This document shows positions 44,886-55,725 of a stretch of 64,000 nucleotides of DNA, piece after piece. The stretch lies in NCBI GenBank assembly GCA_025084515.1, contig JAJAGP010000046.1:103347-167346 (forward strand), in the 5' to 3' direction. A program made the translations under genes and the position numbers. This DNA is from Ancistrus triradiatus (Eukaryota; Chordata; Actinopteri; Siluriformes; Loricariidae). The first letter of the stretch is position 1; each line of letters opens with the position of its first letter. Below the pieces are notes generated by a model. That model was not told where the DNA came from. It ran no database searches and was given only the letters and a program-made list of their open reading frames with translations.

Positions 44886-46200
44886 GAAGGAAGGAAGGAA
44901 AGAAGAAACAAAGTGAGGTGGGGAAGATGCGCTTATTTTCTAAGTACTAATTTTACAATAAATGTGCAGAAGTCAGTCATAGAAAGCTTTTTTTATCCCT
45001 TCTGAAGAACATTAATTCAGTATCAGATTTTGTATTTATATATCCTTATGAAATGTGAGCAAGAATCACAGAGGAAAAGCACCAAAGTGGCCTTGCCTGC
45101 CCTTTGGGATGATCTCTGTCTGGTGTGTTATGTTTGAGGCACTGTGAAGTCCAATGGGAGTGGGTAGTATTGATTGCATGCACCCAGCACACACACGAGC
45201 TTTTTTGAGTGTGTTTTGTATTTACACACAAACTGTGTTTGAAAGTAACCAAGAAAGGAATGTGGCCTTCTAATAATGTGTATATACAATGCAACTGAAG
45301 TGACTTTTTAAAAGCAACAGAGACTTTTGCACAAAGGGGACGGAGGGTGAATGTAAAAAGAGCAGAAAGGTAAACGCAAAGAAAATAGAAAATGAATGGC
45401 TAAAGATGAATGAAGAAGTGGGACAACAGGTAAGATCGGAACTGAAAACAGAAAGGAAAGGGAAGAAAGAGACATAAAGAGAGAAAGGAAGTGGAGGAAG
45501 GAAGGAAGGAAGGAAGAAAGAAAACATGAAGAAGGGAAGAGACAGTCATGAAGAGAGAAAGGAAGCGAAGGATAGAACGGAACGGTGAGGAAGAGAGAGG
45601 GAGAGAGATGGGAAGGAAGAAAAGAAGTGAAGAAGAAAGTGAGGATGGAAGAGTCATGAGAAAGGAAGGAAGGAAGGAAATAAGTGAGGAATGGGCAAAA
45701 AAGGAAGAAAGAAAAGTGAGAAAGAGAAGCAAGGATGGAAGAAAGGAAGAATCAACGAGGAGGAGAGGGAGCAAGGAAGTTAGGAAGAAAAGAAGTGAAG
45801 AAGGGTGTGAGGAAGACGAGACTCATAAAGAGAGAAAGGAAGTGAAGGAAGGAAGAGAGGAAGTGAGAAAGGAGGGAAAGGTGAAAAAGAGGAAAGGAGG
45901 ACGAAAAGGAAGGAAGGTAAGAAGTGAGGAAGGAAGTGAGGACAAGAAGAGTCATGAAGAGAGAAAGGGAGTGAAGGAAGAAAGAAACGAAGTCTGGAAG
46001 TAAGGAACAGCGAGGAAGAGAGGGAGGGAGGAAGAAAAGAAAGAAGGAAGAAAGGGAGGAAAGGATGAAAGACTCATGAAGAGAGAAATGAAGTGAAATA
46101 AGGATGGAGGAAAATGAGTCAGGAAACACCCATGACAATGCAAAAGTGAAATGGAGAAGATGGACGTGAGTGAGGATCGAGGGTCAGTAAGAGAGAAAAA
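43680..46200 (+). repeat. Polypurine block with AGTCATGAAGAGAG phrase
   Basis: Plus strand A/G-rich, built of GGAA and GAAG units. The phrase AGTCATGAAGAGAGAAAGGA or a close variant marks subunits near 43839, 43949, 44084, 44399, 44531, 45546, 45650, 45821, 45951 and 46072. Many are 100-135 bp apart. Pure GGAA runs lie at 44095-44128 and 44878-44900. Long Lys/Glu-rich (plus) and Phe/Leu/Ser-rich (minus) ORFs are compositional. Confidence 0.85.
45087..45295 (+). repeat. Duplicated module, copy 1
   Basis: GATGATCTCTGTCTGGTGTG, AGTCCAATGGGAGTGGGTAG, GATTGCATGCAC and AACCAAGAAAGGAATGTGGCC match copy 2 at 46202-46410 in order, at roughly 70 percent by eye. Confidence 0.7.
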
Positions 46201-46201
46201 G

Positions 46202-46410
46202 TCATCATAAGTGTCACTGCCTCCAGTGTGGAATGATCTCTGTCTGATATGTCTGATGTACTGCCCAGTCCAGTAGGAGCAGGTCATAACGATTGCACAC
46301 ACACACACACACACACTTTTACCTGTGTGTGGTTTTCTATTTACCCCTCCAAATGTGTTTAACAGAAACCGAGTAAGGAACGTGTCCTTTGAACAGGATG
46401 TGTGTCTGCA
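46202..46410 (+). repeat. Duplicated module, copy 2, with CA run
   Basis: GAATGATCTCTGTCTGATAT, CAGTCCAGTAGGAGCAGGTC, GATTGCACACAC (46294-46316 is a CA run) and AACCGAGTAAGGAACGTGTCC. With copy 1 it implies a segmental tandem duplication of about 1.1 kb including purine DNA. Confidence 0.7.
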
Positions 46411-47225
46411 AAATATGCCTGGACCGACTTGTTAAAAGTCTTTGACTCTCTAAAGTTCAGCCCTGCTGCACGGCCAAAAGGACGCGCTAGCGGTATGATT
46501 AGACCGCATTAATGCAGGCAGCGCTGGGAGCCCAACTTTTTCTGGCAACAAATTAAATATGACATTTCTGCCGTAATTGTAATGATTATATTCAATTGTT
46601 AAAGAGACACAAAATGTCTTGTGTACAACAGGACTTGTATGGTTTCTGGTTTACTCTTTTCATCTATAGACACGTTTGTCTGATTATCTGACGTCCATAT
46701 TGTACAGATCGTGTAAGTACAGGGATATAAGAACGTCAGCAGGCGCAGCCTTTATTAATTCACATTTTACGTGGATATTTTTCTTCATGTCTTTATGTCC
46801 TTCTCTCTCTTTCCATATCTTTATCTCACACTCACATCCTCAGTCCAATCCTGGCTTGGTTCAACAAAGGATGACTTTGTGCTGCTCAAACCAGCAAAGC
46901 TCTAAATCCTCTTTCTTCACACCAGTCATTGTCCAGCTGAAAGCATTTTTACACTCGTATTACCCCCCTCTCTCGCCCTTATCTCTCCCTGTAATGTAAT
47001 AATGTAAGTGTTGGCTGTTTGAAGGTCTTCACTGCTCAGAAGGAATCTGTCTTAAACTCCGGCACAGTGCAGATTCACGGACATGGACATCCAGAGTAAA
47101 TCATCTCCTCCTGCCTGACTCATAGCTCCGGTGTAATCACCTTAACCAGGACAGACACCCAAACACACCAACCTTCTCCCCAAGACCAGCTTAAGTAAAG
47201 ACTCCGAGAAGCAGCACCAATGCGG
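46411..47225. other. Unique sequence, candidate conserved block
   Basis: 46440-46620 is repeat-free with CGCTAGCGGTATGATTAGAC, CATTAATGCAGG, ACAAATTAAATATGACA and GTAATTGTAATGATTATATT, a dense cluster of homeodomain-like sites. A 107-codon ORF (46676-46999) is not recognised. Confidence 0.35.
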
Positions 47226-48280
47226 TAGAATGGAGGAATGAAAGACGAAAGTAGATAGGCAAGGAAGAATGAAAGAAAAGCAGAACAAGAGTAGCAAAGA
47301 AAATTAGAAATGAATTAAGACAGGGATGAGTGGATGGACTAATGATGGAAGGATGGAAGGAAGGAAGGAAGGAAGGAAGAAGAGGATAGGAAGGTGGGAA
47401 ATGGGAAACAGGAAAGAAAATGAAGGAAGTAAATAGAGAAGGGTGTGGGAAGAACAGTACTGTAGGTACTGTAAGAAAGGAATTGGAAAACAAAAAAATA
47501 GGATAAAGAAAGGAAGGGTAACAGAAAATGTAAGAAAGGGAAGAAAGGGTAATGAAGACAGGAAGGATGAGAAAAAGAGGGAGGAAGGTAATGAGTGAAA
47601 GAAAAAAAATAAAGAAAGAACACAAGCAAAATAAAAGAGACAAGCAACAGAAAGAGACAAAGGAAGTGAAGGATGGAAAGAACAGTGAAGAAGAGAGGAA
47701 GAAGGGGGGAAGTGAAAGGTGGAAGGAATGCAAAAAAGGAAGTAAGAAAGGGGAAGGAAGGCATGGATGAAAAACAGGAACAAAACAAAAAATAAAGATT
47801 TAGAAGAGAGTAGGATGAAAGAGATGGATGGAGATAAAGGGATAGAAAACAAGAAATGCATGGATAGAAGTAAAAGAAAGAAATTAAGAATGGGAAAGAA
47901 AGAAATTAAGAAAGAAAAAGAAAGAAAGGAATGGGAGGGAGGAAGGAATTAATAAAGGAAAGAGAGAAAAGAAAAAGGGAAAATTAAGAAAGGAAGGGAA
48001 AAAGAAGGAAAGAACAGAAAAGAAAGAAAGGAAGAAAGAAGGGAAGCTCAAAAAAAGATTAAAAATAAGAAACAAAGAGAAAACAATCCAATAAAGAAAG
48101 TATATGGCAATAAAAGAAAGAAATGGAGGGTGGGACTGTGGATAAAGAAAACTGGATGAAAGAAAAGAGAAGAAACAGAGATTGTATGGAATTACGAAAA
48201 GGAAATAGAGAAAGGGAAACAAGAAAGGAAGGAAGGAAGTAATATAAAAAGGAAAAAGCAAGAAAGAACAAGCAAAGAGA
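47226..48280 (+). repeat. Polypurine block
   Basis: A/G-rich plus strand with GGAAGGAAGGAAGG at 47353-47378 and many GAAA/GGAA/AAAG runs. I could not trace a regular long unit by eye. ORFs up to 185 codons on the minus strand are compositional. Confidence 0.85.
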
Positions 48281-49195
48281 TTAGTCAGCTGACTCTGTCA
48301 TGTCTGTCATTGTTTGTCTTTCCATTGTTTCTGATATATCTCTCTTCGTTAGTTCTGATCAGAGCCGTGCAGCAGTGAGTGGCTCAGACTCATGTAGAGC
48401 TGTCCAGTTTCTTTTGGAGCTCCAGTGCTGGTTTGTGGTGAGGGTGAGGTTGAGGGTGAGGGTGAGTTCTAGCGTATAATCCCCGGTATTTCGACTGCGA
48501 GACGTTTGATTAGCGGATCTCCAGTCATTCAGCGTTTCAGAAAGGTGTGTCCTGCTCGCTGGGCTTTAAGGTCACTTATCACTGATTTGATCCGTATTGA
48601 TCCTTCACTTGCTCACACGCCGTTTGTTTTGTCTACGCCTAAATCTGCTTGTCTTTGCTGATCCTCAGTCTGATTATGCTTGCTTTTATGGGAGCCCACT
48701 GACGGCGATAAAGTGGCGCCCTGTGTGTATTATTCACAGCCCACGGGAACTTCATAAATATGAGGTCACGCTAAGGGAAGGGCGGTTTCTGCTTATTGCT
48801 CGCTGTAGGTGGAATAATACTGACGGTTGTTGATTTCACTGTGGATTTTGATTGGGTTTCGGCTTTTGTTGCCGAGATTAAGCGAGTGACAGATTATCCT
48901 TCCTGCGTTTTGTTCTTTTTCATTAAATAAGCCGCGTTTGCGCGATTACCCCCGAGGCCTTGCATTACCATAGATTTTATGCGCTGACATGTTCTTTTAT
49001 TTTCGAGCTGTACAAGTTTGTCTTATTGCATTGTTTAGCTCAAATCTACACCCACGCTGACACATTGTGCTCTTTTATTTATGATCAGTGCAGACGCTTT
49101 TATAAGTCTTAGACTTAAACCTAAGCAAGAAAACCCCTAAATTAGGGACGTTTTCCACAAGCTGCAAAGGGCCGGTGTGGATACATGCCAGAGAA
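48281..49195. other. Unique CpG-bearing sequence, candidate conserved block
   Basis: 48480-49090 is repeat-free with TTTGATTAGCGG, TCATAAATATGAGGTCACG, ATTAAATAAGCCGCGTTTGC and TTGCATTACCATAGATTTTA. G-rich GGGTGA units lie at 48438-48468. The 78-codon ORF (48597-48833) has no known domain. Confidence 0.35.
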
Positions 49196-49199
49196 GGAT

Positions 49200-49377
49200 G
49201 GGCAGCCTAGTGGTTAAGATGCTGGACTCTGGACCAGAAGGTCCAGGGTTCAAATCCCACCTCAGCCAAGCTGCCACTGTTGGGTCCTTGAGCCCTTAAC
49301 CCACAATTGCTTGGACTGTAAGACTGTACCCGTTGTAAGTCGCTCTGGATAAGGGCTAAATGCTATAAATGTAAATG
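49200..49377 (+). repeat. Full-length tRNA-derived SINE with L2-like tail
   Basis: Head: GGGCAGCCTAGTGGTTAAGA (A-box) and AGGTCCAGGGTTCAAATCCC (B-box). Body: GCTGCCACTGTTGGGTCC, CCACAATTGCTTGGACTGTA. Tail: GTCGCTCTGGATAAGGGC, TAAATGCTATAAATGTAAATG-like. The tail resembles the 3' end recognised by fish L2-clade LINEs. It is the reference copy for fragments at 29736, 36205, 50348, 53211, 57780 and 60985. The head is not a functional tRNA. Confidence 0.9.
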
Positions 49378-49499
49378 CAGGACATTGGTTCCATTGGAAT
49401 CCTGTCTATGCCATGGTGGGGCTGGTGGTTATGGGTTGGCTTAAGCTTCTGGGTGCATTGTGCCAGTGAAAATGGGTTTTTAATTATTGATTAGTGAAG

Positions 49500-49985
49500 C
49501 TATGAATGGACCAAATGGAGAATTTTCTTCCTTTCCAGCAGCAGATGGGGCTGTTGCCACCTGCCGCCCTTCTCTATAAATACCGCTCTTCCTGTTCACT
49601 TCTTGGTCTGGCTTTTCTCACTTCCCTGCTTCCACTTGCCTCCCTTCTGTGCTCCTATCTCTCCTTATCTTAGTCTTGTTATTGAATTCTAGTCTCTATT
49701 CCCTAGTGTTGGCTCATGTTGTCTCCTTGTTAGCCTTTCTGCTGGTATCTGTCTGTTAGCTTGTTAGCTCATTGTTTAGCCCCATGTGGTATTGTCTTGT
49801 TTGTTAGCTGTTCGTTGTTAGCTCTTTCTTAGTTGTTCTTATTAGCTTTGTCCGTCCCTGCCTGGTTGGCCTGTCAGTTTAGCTTTAGTTTAGCTTCCAT
49901 TATTGTATCACCATGTAAACAAACCTCTCACACCTGCACTTACGCCCGTCTCCCTCGCCCGTCCTCGTCCCGAGCCTGACAGACG
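49500..49985 (+). other. TATA-containing, TTAGC-rich segment; possible LTR remnant
   Basis: CTCTATAAATACCGCTCTTC near 49572 is TATA-like. It is followed by pyrimidine-rich sequence, a TGTTAGC/GTTAGCTC-rich part (49728-49890), then ACCTGCACTTACG and CCCGAGCCTGACAG. Such an order occurs in some fish LTR retrotransposon LTRs, but no paired LTR, target duplication or coding region is seen. Confidence 0.3.
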
Positions 49986-50345
49986 CAGGTTCCTGTAAGT
50001 CTTTGTAAGAGCGCCTGATAGACCCCGTGATGCTCGTTCTGTCATTTACCAATCATCTCCGTGCCTTTTTTGGGCTGGTATGGGTTGGGTGACGCATAAT
50101 GATTATGTTTACACCTGCCTGAGAGTCGATCACAATGCGAAGCTTCTGCAGGTGGTCTGAACGACTCAATCACGTCCTGATTGCACAGCGTGCTTTTCCG
50201 ACTCCACCTCGAGGCAGTTAAATGCCACGTCATGATCGGACTGCCAAAAACATCTCTTCTAATGCAGGACATAAAACTGGAGCCCGACCAAAAATCCTGC
50301 TCTGGGCTATTATAAAGATTGGAGCTTTTACCTTGTTTAATGGCC
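49986..50345. other. Unique sequence, nothing recognised
   Basis: A 76-codon minus-strand ORF (50042-50272) has no known domain. Confidence 0.5.
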
Positions 50346-50347
50346 GC

Positions 50348-50475
50348 TCTTATCCTGAGAGTTTTACAGGCAACGCTTTGCTTTAAGAACTCAACAGTGG
50401 CAGCTTGGCAGTGCTGGGATGTGGCTGTAGGCTTCTGGTCAATATTATACTCAATAACCCCTGAGCCACCACTGG
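50348..50475 (-). repeat. Degenerate SINE fragment
   Basis: TATCCTGAGAGTTTTACAGG matches the complement of the SINE tail. AACTCAACAGTGGCAGCTTG and CTGAGCCACCACTGG match body and head. Central sequence is decayed or deleted. Confidence 0.65.
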
Positions 50476-50504
50476 TACATGTTTAGAAATGATCTAATGT
50501 CATG

Positions 50505-50600
50505 GGCACGGGTATGCAACGTTTAACGTCCGCATTTCGTTCTGTGAAACATAGTAGTTTAGATACTTGTACATATTTTAAAAGATAATACTAATAAATA
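50505..50600 (+). repeat. Dispersed GGTATG...GTTTAACGT repeat
   Basis: CGGGTATGCAACGTTTAACG, then CCGCATTTCGTTCTGTGAAA, matches 41476-41600. Confidence 0.5.
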
Positions 50601-50744
50601 CTCTATATGAGACTGCAATTCTCTTTTCTGTCAGCAGATGTCGCAAGGGTTCGCTAATAGTTTTCTGTCATTCAGAAGTGAAATGAACTGATTTTTATTT
50701 CTTTCTTTAACTCTTAAAACCTTAAAGCTCGAGCACATGGTGGA

Positions 50745-50845
50745 AACTGAGCTAGCCTGGGGCGACAGTGGCAAGGAAAAAGTCTCTCAACATTATAAGG
50801 AAGAACGATTAGGAGACTCAAAAAGAGTCCCAAACTCCTTGGTAT
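50745..50845 (+). repeat. GGCGACAGTGGCAA repeat copy
   Basis: GGGGCGACAGTGGCAAGGAA, AAAGTCTCTCAAC and AGGAGACTCAAAAAGAG match 655-812 in order. Confidence 0.6.
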
Positions 50846-51096
50846 GAATAATGAAGTAGAAATAATTACATTTTTGGCCGGTTATGTTTTGCTTAAATTG
50901 CCTTCATGTTATTGGTACACCACTAATGCTGAAAAATAAGTTTTAAGTATAAATTTGGAAGCCAGGGCAACACCTTGAACTCTTTGTCATGTTCCTCAGA
51001 ACATTCCTGAACAGTGTTTAGATAGGTGGTACGTGTCAATGTAAGATCCACACGAATGCCAGGACCCAGGGTTTCCCACTTGTCTGATGTCTGATC

Positions 51097-51100
<4 letters not shown>

Positions 51101-51156
<56 letters not shown>
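51101..51156 (+). repeat. (TG)n microsatellite
   Basis: 28 TG units. Confidence 0.97.
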
Positions 51157-51157
<1 letters not shown>

Positions 51158-51881
51158 TATATATAATTCTTAGACTTTTAATTTATTTTAGCTGTGCTTG
51201 TCCTGGCTAGGGGCACAGGGGTCTATCCCAGGGAACGCGGGGTGCTGTCTGTGCCTTCTGGCTGGGTCAGACATGACACAGGCATAGCCGACCCTGTCTG
51301 ACTGAGGGGAAGCCAGGCGGGAGGATCAACCCTCGATGTTGCCACGGCAACTCCTACCCTGTCTGAGATGGACTGTGGCCCGTTAAGGGTACATGCTCAT
51401 CTGGATCCTGGGATTTCTGGAACAGCTCATGACCCTGAACAAGTAGGGCCAAAAAGCAAAATCAATCAATCAGTAAAAATCAGCGTACATCACATGAAAA
51501 TGAGTGCCTTGCCATTCAAGATAAACAAATCCATGTTAAAGCTTAAACAGCAACATGCACGGTCACTGCTCCGGTCCTTCTGACTTGCTGGAGGTACGAT
51601 AACGTAGAACGAGCTTGCAGTCGGTAGCGGATGAGTCGAGACAGTATCCTTCAGAGCGAGAGCGTGTATTGATTGAGCGTGTAGGATGGATGAGGCAGTG
51701 CTCAGGAGAAGCGCTTCACTTGAGCATCAGCAAATAATAAAGACACCCCTAAGGCAAGAGCAATTAAAGAGCTTCAATTTGAGCTAACAGCTTTAATTCA
51801 TTTCCAGCATGAGTGAACAAACTGAGGGGAGGCAGGCCAATAACTCAGGCTTTCAATTACTGCTTTAACCAGTGCCTTCAG

Positions 51882-51883
<2 letters not shown>

Positions 51884-51938
<55 letters not shown>
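51884..51938 (+). repeat. (AC)n microsatellite
   Basis: About 27 AC units. Confidence 0.97.
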
Positions 51939-51939
<1 letters not shown>

Positions 51940-52122
51940 ATACGGTGTACAGTATGTACGTCGTACCTTTTAACCAGGCAAGCTAATGTTTAAGCTCCCC
52001 TTGGGATTTCACATGCTTTATTGATTCTTAATATCAACAAATGATTAGAAATAGTTTGGACTGATTGACCTGATCAGCACTTTCCATAAGAGCAAAAATA
52101 AATAAAACACATTTAAAAATGG

Positions 52123-52174
<52 letters not shown>
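52123..52174 (+). repeat. (ATA)n microsatellite
   Basis: About 17 ATA units. Confidence 0.97.
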
Positions 52175-52363
52175 GTAACTAAAACAAAGTAAAATATAAT
52201 TCATTATTACATAAAATTTTAAAATATATTTATAATATTTATCATACAAAAATGTGACATACAAAAACATTAATAAATATATATAATCAAACCGAGTGGT
52301 CAATTTTTTACATATAAATCATAATAAATAAACAAATAAATGACATAACACTACTACTACTAC

Positions 52364-52414
52364 GAAGAAGAAGAAGAAGAAGAAGAAGAAGAAGAAGAAG
52401 AAGAAGAAGAAGAA
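52364..52414 (+). repeat. (GAA)n microsatellite
   Basis: About 17 GAA units, pure purine; this motif can form triplexes. Confidence 0.97.
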
Positions 52415-53080
52415 ATCATAAATTGCAAAAATGTATCAACAAATGTCAGAAATATTAATTACAACAACTAACACAATATTACTATTATGTTATTATTATT
52501 ATTTATTTATTTATTTATTTTATTTTTCCAAGCATTGAAAGACAAAAGTCAATAAATTAATACCAAAATCTATATTAATAATAAAATGAACAATATTATA
52601 TTTGCTTTCACCAGGGGTGTCCGAACTTTTGTATAAAAAAAATATTTTGTAATTTAACAAGTAGGACCTGCAGTGCATCATATGGAATGCCAAATGGGTC
52701 AAGATAGTGTGACATACAAGGTATAAATTCTGTTCACTCATTTCTTTTTGAGCTGCTGAAATGGACTTCCTCCCTCATACACTTTTGGAATTGTGTTTTC
52801 CCATAATTAGAACAAAACTACTTAAACAACAATTACAGGAACTGACAGTTGCATTAAATCAGACGTTGTGTTCCTGGATGGGTGTCGCTGTGCAGAGCCT
52901 CTGATTGTGTTTGTGTAGCTGTGGAGGGAATGAGGTCAGTTCATAACTGAGATTCACCTTAGAGCTTTGTGTAATGAAGTCTGTCTCCATTTCAGTCTCA
53001 TGATGTGTGTTTGCTTAAAGTCTGCTGAGGCTTTATGGTACAGAGTAAATGTGTCAGCGCTCGTACAAACTCTCTTTCTC
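52415..53080. other. A+T-rich unique sequence, no gene
   Basis: Includes a short TTTA run near 52500. The end (52940-53050) is related to 57610-57700 (see findings). Confidence 0.5.
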
Positions 53081-53082
53081 GT

Positions 53083-53085
53083 CTG

Positions 53086-53122
<37 letters not shown>
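53083..53122 (+). repeat. (GT)n microsatellite
   Basis: About 20 units with one GC interruption near 53091. Confidence 0.95.
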
Positions 53123-53123
<1 letters not shown>

Positions 53124-53210
53124 GCCAGTTACGACTCACATTTCAACCAGGAGTGAGAAACGTCTGGAATATGGACGGAATAGCAATGTGGGGTTTTTTA
53201 CTTTTATGTT

Positions 53211-53317
53211 GATGTCATTTAGCAGACCCAACAGTGGCAGCTTGGCAGAGGTGGGAGTTGAACCCTTGCCCTTCTGGTCCAGAGTCCAGGACCTTAACTG
53301 CTAGGCTACCACAGCCC
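53211..53317 (-). repeat. SINE, internally deleted
   Basis: CATTTAGCAGACCCAACAG joins the tail complement directly to CAGTGGCAGCTTGGCAGAG, skipping the central body. Then GAGTTGAACCC (B-box) and GCTAGGCTACCACAG (head). Confidence 0.8.
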
Positions 53318-53539
53318 TACTGTGGTCTCATCGGCAAATCTGATTGGCAAATTTGATCGGCAAATCTGCCAATCTGGAATAGACCCAGCTCTTACCCTGA
53401 GGAATCACAACTCCAAAACAGAGATTCCTAACCTCGATCGAACCATGATCGGTGGTTCCCAATGCTGAGGCACTGTGGTTTGATCCATGCATCTGTCGAG
53501 GTGGAGTTTGTCAGCCAGGGAGTTGCATTTCAGGTTTAG

Positions 53540-54560
53540 ATAACATTGCCCCTATTAGATGTTTGTAAAGTCCAGGCTGGTTTCCTGCCACCGTTGGATA
53601 TTTATAAAGTCCTTGGTGGTTTCCTGGCACCATTGGGTATTTATAAAGTTCAGGGTGGTTTCCTGGCACCATTGGGTATTTATAAAGTTCAGGGTGGTTT
53701 CCTGCCCTCATTAGGTGTTCATAAAGTCCATGCTGGTTTTCAGGCACCATTGTAAAGTCCAGGCTGGTTTCCTGGCACCATGGTAAAGTCCATGGTGGTT
53801 TTCAGGCACCATTGTAAAGTCCAGGCTGGTTTCCTGGCACCATTGGGTATTTATAAAGTCCAGGGTGGTGTCCTGGCACCATTGGGTATTTATAAAGTTC
53901 AGGGTGGTTTCCTGCCCTCATTAGGTGTTCATAAAGTCCAGGCTGGTTTCCTGGCACCATTGTAAAGTCCAGGCTGGTCTCCTGGCACCATGGTAAAGTC
54001 CATGCTGGTTTTCAGGCACCATTGTAAAGTCCAGGCTGGTTTCCTGGCACCACTGGGTGTTCATGGAGTTTCCTGGCACCGTTTGGTGTTCATGAAGACC
54101 AGGCTGCTTTCCTTCCCCATTGGGTGTTTGTAAAGTCCAGACTGGTTTCCTGGCACCACTGGGTATTTATAAAGACCAGGCTGGTTTCCTGCCCCATTGG
54201 GTGTTTATAAAGACCAGGCTGGTTTACTGCCCTTATTAGGTGTTCATAAAGGTGTTTGTATAGTCCAGGCTGGTTTCATAGCACCCCTGGGTGTTCATAA
54301 ATTCCAAACTGGTTTTCTGAAAATATTGGGTCTTTATAAAGTCCAAGCTGGTTTCCTGGCACCAATGGGTGTTCATAACGTCCAGGCTGGTTTCCTTCCC
54401 TCATTAGGTGTTTGTATAGTCCAGGCTGGTTTCATGGCACCACTGGGTGTTTATAAAGTCCTGGCTGCTTTCCTGGCACCATTGGGTATTTATAAAGTGT
54501 AGGCTTGTTTTTCGGGAAGAGTTAGGTGTTCATAAAGTCCACGATGACCCACTGGCACCC
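53540..54560 (+). repeat. 39-bp minisatellite (and shorter variants)
   Basis: Units read ATTGGGTATTTATAAAGT, CCAGGCTGG, TTTCCTGGCACC. Alternatives are TTAGGTGTTCATAAAG, or a shorter form with ATTGTAAAGTCC lacking the TATTTATA part. Because 39 is a multiple of three, frames stay open and give a 13-residue repeat on either strand. Those ORFs have no independent support. Confidence 0.9.
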
Positions 54561-54564
54561 TTTG

Positions 54565-55725
54565 AAAGTTCAGGAGTACAGTTTTTGCTCTTTGTGTGTA
54601 TCCTCCAGAATACCCCCCATGTTAGCAAGTCTAGGTTCCCAGAGTTTCATCTCCTTGGTTTGGGAACACCTATTTCATGACACTGACTAGGGGTGCCCCC
54701 GCATTCCACTGATGTAGATAAAAAAAGGTCTGAGGGAATAATTGATCCATAGATGTGCAGCCACTGCTGGATGAGTGTCTACTTCCAGTAATGGTAGCTA
54801 TTTAAATTAAATGGTTTAATATGAACTATGAGAGTCTAGAAAGCAGCTGAAATCAGGTGATGGGCTAAAATCATTTGCACATTTAACTAAGTATTGCAGG
54901 TTTTAAATGGAGGCTCTAAAAGAACCAGACAAGGGAAAAACATCAACCATCTGGACTGTATAGCAGCCAGACATAACTAACTTTGTTGTTCAGCCTGTCA
55001 GACAGGTTTTTGCATTAGAACAAGAGCTTCAGACACATGTAACGCTGAAAAAGGTAGTAAACATGATTCCATTTGTGGCCATGTTTGTAGATTTGCATTG
55101 CTGATTGAAGAGCTCAACATTGAGTGTGCAATTAGCATTTACACCTGACTGCTTTTGTTTGTATTGCCAGTAATTGGAGCAATTTAAATGGAAGCCTGTG
55201 CCATATTTAGAAGAAACTAACCCTTAAGTTTAGGGGATGCGAGTGTCTTGTGAGCGGCTGATGACGCGTTTGATGGGTTTGGGCTGCGGGATTGCCACAA
55301 ACAGGCCTACAATGCTTTTATTGGTGAACGACAGTGTCGGTGGTGAACAGAAATATGTATTTTAGTTTCCTTTGTTTTCTTCTGTTTGGTTTAGTTTGTT
55401 ATAGGAGAAGGTTTATCCAAAACGTTTGTGCACCCCTGGTCAACTTAGAATCTTTGTTGACTGATGTTCATCTGATGTGTAATTGACACTGTAAATCAGC
55501 TCCTGAACTTTATTTTAACTTGGTGACCAAACTCAAAATCTTCTTAATCCTTCATGGGAGCATCAGAATTCATTCTGGTTTTCTTTGGTGTTGATGGAGG
55601 AGCGTGAAATGATAAAGGTTGATGTTTTGATCTCACTTAGCCAGGGTCAGGATCTCGAAGAGTGAGTCTAACCCTGAGTCTATCACAGGATTCACTGGCT
55701 GCAGGGTAAAAATAGAGGAATCAGT
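54565..55725. other. Unique sequence, no gene
   Basis: No repeat apart from the last part (55640-55720), which resembles the end of a repeat that commonly precedes GGAT arrays. Confidence 0.5.

Larger units (their letters stand above)
50850..52120. other. Unique sequence with two dinucleotide arrays
   Basis: 51190-51300 (CTGGCTAGGGGCACAGGGGT, CTATCCCAGGGAACGCGGGG) resembles part of a common fish repeat with a CTATCCCAG box. The rest is unique. No gene. Confidence 0.45.

Noticed and set aside
45548..46003. 151-codon Lys/Glu/Arg-rich ORF
   Set aside because: Product of GGAA/GAAG purine DNA with equally long ORFs on the other strand.
48438..48468. G-quadruplex from GGGTGA units
   Set aside because: Only about three GGG tracts are present; four are needed for a standard intramolecular quadruplex.
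49200..49275. Functional tRNA gene in the SINE head
   Set aside because: A- and B-boxes are present but stems do not pair as a tRNA, and the unit recurs with a fixed tail at many sites.
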